NCBI RefSeq assembly: GCF_000175635.1
Contig: NZ_ACVP01000007.1
Coordinates: 1-64,000 of the forward strand
DNA: 64,000 nucleotides
Direction of reading: 5' to 3'
DNA from: Corynebacterium tuberculostearicum SK141
Lineage (GTDB): Bacteria > Actinomycetota > Actinomycetes > Mycobacteriales > Mycobacteriaceae
Part shown: in pieces, positions 60,520-64,000 of the stretch
Layout of the letters: the number at the start of each line of letters is the position of its first letter
Numbering within the stretch: the first letter of the stretch is position 1
Notes under the pieces: generated by a model
What the model was told of the DNA's origin: nothing
Database searches by the model: none
The model's input: the letters and a program-made list of their open reading frames with translations, nothing else
Position numbers and translations under genes: made by a program

Positions 60520-61932
60520 GTGACTAATGAACATTATGACGTAGTAGTACTCGGCGCGGGCCCTGGCGGCTACGTGGCCGCCATCCGTGCAGCTCAGCTT
60601 GGTAAGAAAGTTGCCGTAATCGAGAAGCAGTACTGGGGCGGTGTCTGCCTCAACGTAGGCTGCATCCCTTCCAAGGCGCTGCTGAAGAACGCTGAGGTTG
60701 CCCACACCTTCAACCATGAGGCCAAGGACTTCGGTATTTCCGGCGATGTCTCCTTCGACTTCGGTGTTGCCCACAAGCGTTCCCGCAAGGTTTCCGCGGG
60801 CATCGTCAAGGGTGTCCATTACCTGATGAAGAAGAACAAGATCACCGAGATCAACGGCCTTGGCTCCTTCAAGGACGATAAGACCATCGAAATCACCGAT
60901 GGTGATGACAAGGGTAAGACCGTCACCTTCGATGACTGCATCATCGCTACCGGCTCCGTGGTCAAGTCCCTGCCGGGCGTAGAGCTCGGCGGCAACATCG
61001 TCTCCTACGAGGAGCAGATCCTCAACGATGAGGCCCCGAAGTCCATGGTCATCGTCGGCGCCGGCGCCATCGGCATGGAATTTGCTTATGTTCTGTCCAA
61101 CTACGGCGTGGACGTCACCATCGTGGAGTTCATGGACCGCGTCCTGCCGAACGAGGACAAGGACGTCTCCAAGGCCATTGCCAAGGAGTACAAGAAGCTT
61201 GGCGTTAAGCTGCTGACCGGCTACAAGACCACCTCCGTCAAGGACAACGGCGACAATGTCACCGTTGAGGTCGAGTCTAAGGACGGCTCCAAGCAGGACA
61301 CCCTCACCGTGGACCGTGCCATGATCTCCATCGGCTTCGCCCCACGCACCGAGGGCTTCGGCCTGGAGAACACCGGCGTTGAGCTCACCGAGCGCGGCGC
61401 CATCGCCATCGATGACACTATGCGCACCAACGTGGACCACATCTATGCCATCGGTGACGTTACCGCGAAGCTGCAGCTCGCCCACGTTGCTGAGGCCCAG
61501 GGCGTTGTCGCCGCAGAGACCATCGCCGGCGTGGAGACCCAGCTTTTGGGCGACTACATGAACATGCCGCGCGCTACCTTCTGCAACCCGCAGGTCGCTT
61601 CCTTCGGCTACACCGAAGAGGCCGCAAAGGAGAAGTTCGCGGACCGCGACATTAAGGTCGCTACCTTCCCGTTCTCCGCTAACGGCAAGGCTGCTGGCCT
61701 CAATGAGACCGCGGGCTTTGTCAAGCTCATCGCGGACGGCGAGTACGGCGAGCTCATCGGCGGGCACATGGTGGGCTCCAACGTTTCCGAGCTGCTGCCA
61801 GAGCTGACCCTGGCGCAGCGCTTCGACCTCACCGCTGAGGAAATCGGCCGCAACGTTCACACCCACCCGACCCTCTCTGAGGCCATGAAAGAAGCTGCCG
61901 AGGGTATTGGCGGCCACATGATTAACCTCTAA
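60520..61932 (+). CDS. lpd: dihydrolipoamide dehydrogenase
   Basis: The 470-aa FAD disulfide oxidoreductase is the E3 of pyruvate and 2-oxoglutarate dehydrogenase complexes. The FAD motif is [12 protein letters not shown], the redox-active disulfide [10 protein letters not shown], the NAD motif [13 protein letters not shown], and the catalytic His is in HTHPTLSEA. The start is the GTG 8 nt after TATCCT (leaderless); the frame is open upstream. It is convergent with ramB, as in C. glutamicum. Confidence 0.96.
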   Translation: MTNEHYDVVVLGAGPGGYVAAIRAAQLGKKVAVIEKQYWGGVCLNVGCIPSKALLKNAEVAHTFNHEAKDFGISGDVSFDFGVAHKRSRKVSAGIVKGVHYLMKKNKITEINGLGSFKDDKTIEITDGDDKGKTVTFDDCIIATGSVVKSLPGVELGGNIVSYEEQILNDEAPKSMVIVGAGAIGMEFAYVLSNYGVDVTIVEFMDRVLPNEDKDVSKAIAKEYKKLGVKLLTGYKTTSVKDNGDNVTVEVESKDGSKQDTLTVDRAMISIGFAPRTEGFGLENTGVELTERGAIAIDDTMRTNVDHIYAIGDVTAKLQLAHVAEAQGVVAAETIAGVETQLLGDYMNMPRATFCNPQVASFGYTEEAAKEKFADRDIKVATFPFSANGKAAGLNETAGFVKLIADGEYGELIGGHMVGSNVSELLPELTLAQRFDLTAEEIGRNVHTHPTLSEAMKEAAEGIGGHMINL

Positions 61933-61940
61933 GCAGGGCT

Positions 61941-61950
61941 GCTTGCCGAC
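61941..61950 (-). repeat. intergenic copy of the GTCGGCAAGC word behind lpd
   Basis: An exact core copy that overlaps the perfect palindrome GCCGACGTCGGC, so half a second copy faces it. Confidence 0.75.
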
Positions 61951-62020
61951 GTCGGCCTTTCTCCCACCACCGCCCTAGCGGCGGCGGGAGGCTAGGACCT
62001 CGGCACACCACAACGGCAAC

Positions 62021-62090
62021 AGCATCGGCACCGCTGATCCTCCTCCGCCCACACGGGGCAGGAGGGAAGCAGCGGTGCCGATGCTCTTTG
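62021..62090 (+). terminator. long hairpin, likely lpd terminator
   Basis: A perfect 16-bp stem AGCATCGGCACCGCTG/CAGCGGTGCCGATGCT has an inner CCTCCT/AGGAGG stem and is followed by CTTTGTG. Confidence 0.7.
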
Positions 62091-62117
62091 TGTGCATAAC
62101 GCGCGCAACCCTCACCG

Positions 62118-62238
62118 CTACTCGAAAATTTTTCGAGTAGCTTTCGAGTAGTTTTCGAGTACTGCCAAACCGGCAGGTCATAACGTTATTTACTCGTAAC
62201 GAACTCTTTCGAGTAGCTTTCGAGTAGTTTTCGAGTAG
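62118..62238. repeat. two arrays of TTTCGAGTAG units
   Basis: Units start at 62131, 62142, 62153 and at 62207, 62218, 62229, each spaced exactly 11 bp, one helical turn. The left array begins with an inverted CTACTCG (62118). Between the arrays lie CTGCC/GGCAG and TAACGTTA palindromes. There is no ORF. The function is unknown. Confidence 0.85.
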
Positions 62239-62258
62239 GTCGATTGGCGCCGAAGACG

Positions 62259-63668
62259 CTAGTAGGGTGCCACGGCGGAGCGGTGGGCGTCGACGTTGAT
62301 GACCTCATTAATGGGCGGGAAGGCGCGCTGCGCGCAGTTCTCGCGCGGGCACGTGCGGCAGCCGGAGCCGATGGGGGTGGCGGTGGAGAGATCGGTGAGA
62401 TCAAGGCCTTCGGCGTAGACGGTGCGGTCGGCGTGGCGGGCTTCGCAGCCTAGGCCGATGGCGAAGAGCTTATCGGTATCGCCAAAGCGCCCCTGGTGGT
62501 GCTGGACGGCGCGCGAAATCCACAGGTAGTTGCGGCCATCGGGCATTTGGGCCAGCTGGCGGGAGATAATGCCGGGCTGGGTGAAGGTCTCGTAGACATT
62601 CCACAGCGGGCAGGTGCCGCCATTATTGGAAAAGTGCACGCCGGTGGCGGATTGGCGCTTGGACATGTTTCCGGCGCGGTCGACGCGGACAAAAGTGAAA
62701 GGAATGCCGCGGAGGTTATCGCGCTGCAGGGTGGACAGGCGAGAGGCCACGGATTCATAGCCCACGCCGAAGACCTGGCAGAGGTATTCCACGTCGTAGC
62801 CGGAGCGCTCGGCTTCGGAATGCATCAGTGCATAGGGCATCACGGTGGCGGCGGCGAAGTAGCTGGCCAAGCCGCGTTGCGCGAGGTTGCGCGAAGCATC
62901 CGAGGTGAACGGCTCCTCCTCCACTAGGGAAGCGATGTCCTCCCCGGCTTCGAGGAAGCTCAGCTCCGCAGCCATGCGGAAGGCGCGCTGGCCTTCGCTC
63001 AGGCGCGAAGCGAGCCGGAACTCGCCGGTCTCGCGGTCGAAGCTGTGCAGCGTGCCATCCATCTGGGAAGTGATGTGGATATCTACGTTGTGCCGATCGC
63101 GCAGGCGTTGGGCCAGGGCGTGTTCGGTGTCGCGGATGCCGAAGTGGGTGACCGAGAGGGCGTCGGCAAGCTGCTCTGCATGGTGGTCCAGGTTGTCCAA
63201 GTAGTTTTGGCGCGCGTAGAAGAAGTCGCGCACCTCGTCGTGCGGCATGGATAGGGCCTGGGTGGCCTCGGTGGTGCGGCGGGCATCGGTGGCCAGTGAG
63301 AGCTTATCGCGCACATTTCGGTAGCGACGGTGGACGTCTACCAGCGTGCGAGCCACGGTGGGGTGGTTATAGACCAGCTCGGAGAGCTCCTGCAGCTCGA
63401 CAGGGGAGGGGCAGAGCTCCTTGTCCTGGATGACGTCCTGGATCTCGGCAAGAAGGCGGGAGTCGTCATCACGGGAGAAGAAGGTGGCATCGACGCCGAA
63501 GACCTCCGTGATGCGCAGGAGCACCGGGACGGTGAGCGGCCGGACGTCGTGCTCGATCTGATTGACGTAGCTGGCGGAGAGCCCCAGCGTCGCAGCAAGG
63601 GAAGCCTGACTGAGATCGCGCTCACGGCGAAGCTGGCGAAGGCGAGATCCCACATACGTCTTACTCAT
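62259..63668 (-). CDS. ramB: transcriptional regulator RamB
   Basis: The 469-aa protein has an N-terminal XRE helix-turn-helix ([20 protein letters not shown]) and a central DUF955/ImmA-like region. The C-terminal ScfR-type domain has [16 protein letters not shown]. RamB represses acetate and glyoxylate genes and influences lpd/aceE and sdh-type genes in C. glutamicum. The start ATG of [10 protein letters not shown] matches that protein; 23 codons upstream are open but unsupported. Confidence 0.94.
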   Translation of the reverse strand: MSKTYVGSRLRQLRRERDLSQASLAATLGLSASYVNQIEHDVRPLTVPVLLRITEVFGVDATFFSRDDDSRLLAEIQDVIQDKELCPSPVELQELSELVYNHPTVARTLVDVHRRYRNVRDKLSLATDARRTTEATQALSMPHDEVRDFFYARQNYLDNLDHHAEQLADALSVTHFGIRDTEHALAQRLRDRHNVDIHITSQMDGTLHSFDRETGEFRLASRLSEGQRAFRMAAELSFLEAGEDIASLVEEEPFTSDASRNLAQRGLASYFAAATVMPYALMHSEAERSGYDVEYLCQVFGVGYESVASRLSTLQRDNLRGIPFTFVRVDRAGNMSKRQSATGVHFSNNGGTCPLWNVYETFTQPGIISRQLAQMPDGRNYLWISRAVQHHQGRFGDTDKLFAIGLGCEARHADRTVYAEGLDLTDLSTATPIGSGCRTCPRENCAQRAFPPINEVINVDAHRSAVAPY

Positions 63669-63814
63669 GCCGGCAAGGTTACTGGCTGGCCTGCGGGTGT
63701 GCACCTTAATCGCAAAGATCTTGTGAAGAATGTTCACCCGCCTGTGGGCTACATGTGGGTTTCATGCGAAAGTTTGACACATAAAGGGGTGAGAGGATCA
63801 CTCCTGTAACACTG

Positions 63815-63830
63815 GGTGACCAAGTTCACA
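63815..63830. promoter_or_regulatory. GlxR binding site
   Basis: GGTGA-CCAAGT-TCACA matches 9 of 10 informative positions of TGTGA-N6-TCACA. GlxR is known to bind upstream of sdhCAB in C. glutamicum. Confidence 0.65.
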
Positions 63831-63908
63831 TGTGGGAAACAATTTACGCAACGTCAATATTGCGGAATTCCGAGCAGCCAAGGTAGTGACGTTTTGCCCC
63901 AAGGCTTC

Positions 63909-63927
63909 TAAGGCAACCCTTACCTAA
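63909..63927. promoter_or_regulatory. DtxR-like iron box
   Basis: TAAGGCAACCCTTACCTAA matches 14 of 19 positions of the palindromic DtxR consensus. Iron-dependent control of succinate dehydrogenase would be sensible, since the enzyme carries Fe-S clusters and haem. Confidence 0.5.
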
Positions 63928-64000
63928 AAGAATTATGACTTTAACCGTACCGCCGTACCGTTAGGTGAAACGCCGCAGGAATTGACTAGTAACCAGCGGT

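Larger units (their letters stand above)
63669..64000 (+). promoter_or_regulatory. divergent control region of ramB and the next gene (probably sdhC)
   Basis: There is no gene in 332 bp. It holds a palindrome GTGAA-N5-TTCAC (63723-63737), a RamB-like half-site AAAGTTTG (63769-63776), a GlxR-like and a DtxR-like site listed separately, and AT-rich promoter sequence near the right edge. In C. glutamicum the gene divergent to ramB is sdhC of succinate dehydrogenase. Confidence 0.6.

Noticed and set aside
60511-61917. Long open frame antisense to lpd (468 codons)
   Set aside because: Shadow of a highly biased housekeeping gene, with no ribosome-binding site or recognisable product.
62118-62238. 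CRISPR array
   Set aside because: The repeats are 10 bp with 1-bp spacers and two blocks; there are no spacers of CRISPR length and no cas genes.

Overview
The window is chromosomal DNA of a Corynebacterium. The evidence is its high GC content, two trehalose corynomycolyltransferase-type esterases, and the actinobacterial regulators GlxR, RamB, WhcA (WhiB type) and SigC. The gene order also fits: leuA / lysC-asd / sigC / katA, then ponA-whcA, glxR-nth, tad locus, cspA-topA-cyaB, rml genes, cmt, lpd-ramB is the order known from C. glutamicum. Many genes carry a -10-like hexamer 6 to 8 nt before the start codon, which suggests leaderless mRNAs. I see no insertion sequence, prophage, integrase or CRISPR array.

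Layout. 1-2.6 kb: two related secreted or membrane proteins of unknown function, the first cut by the window edge. 2.6-11.6 kb: leuA with a leucine-codon leader peptide and attenuator-like leader, a PIG-V-like mannosyltransferase, a DMT transporter, the lysC-asd operon, a YkvI-type transporter and sigC. 11.7-16.3 kb: catalase, a lipoprotein, a YhgE-like membrane protein, a roughly 700-bp stretch with a candidate structured small RNA, and tRNA-Pro. 16.3-22.2 kb: metallophosphoesterase, YqeY, class A PBP, WhcA, then a small DUF4177-like / RidA / metallo-hydrolase cluster. 22.4-29.9 kb: GlxR, a 29-codon membrane micro-ORF, Nth, TlpA-like thioredoxin, NUDIX, MarP-like protease, epoxide-hydrolase-like enzyme, holin-X-like protein, a degenerate Fic-like protein and a HAD phosphatase. 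29.9-35.4 kb: a 6C RNA, two DnaA-box-like sites and a complete-looking Tad pilus operon (ssd-tadA-tadB-tadC-pilin-tadE-tadG-like) that ends in two small unknown genes. 35.4-46.8 kb: MrfA-like helicase, CspA, DedA, topoisomerase I, cyclase CyaB with a DUF418 protein, DNA polymerase III delta-prime and tRNA-Thr. 46.9-57.4 kb: an AMP-forming acyl ligase diverging from a secreted SGNH hydrolase, mycothiol-dependent formaldehyde dehydrogenase plus hydrolase, the rmlB-rmlCD-rmlA operon (dTDP-rhamnose), a DUF222-HNH protein and an M1 peptidase. 57.5-64 kb: two mycolyltransferases, a 36-aa peptide gene, lpd, ramB, and a control region at the right edge with GlxR-like and DtxR-like sites that probably serves sdhC just outside.

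Several blocks work together. The mycolyltransferases, the rml genes (rhamnose for the arabinogalactan linker), PBP1 and perhaps the PIG-V enzyme build the mycolic-acid envelope. leuA, lysC and asd are feedback-controlled amino-acid genes. CyaB makes the cAMP that GlxR senses, and GlxR with RamB controls central metabolism.

The most unusual signal is a short sequence, consensus about RGKGRCGTCGGCAAGC. Its 10-bp core occurs exactly 13 times on both strands, in unrelated genes and in two intergenic hairpins, far more than chance predicts. It resembles a DNA-uptake-type or other genome-wide recognition word. Other unexplained structures are a TTTCGAGTAG repeat array between lpd and ramB and the candidate structured RNA near 15.6 kb.
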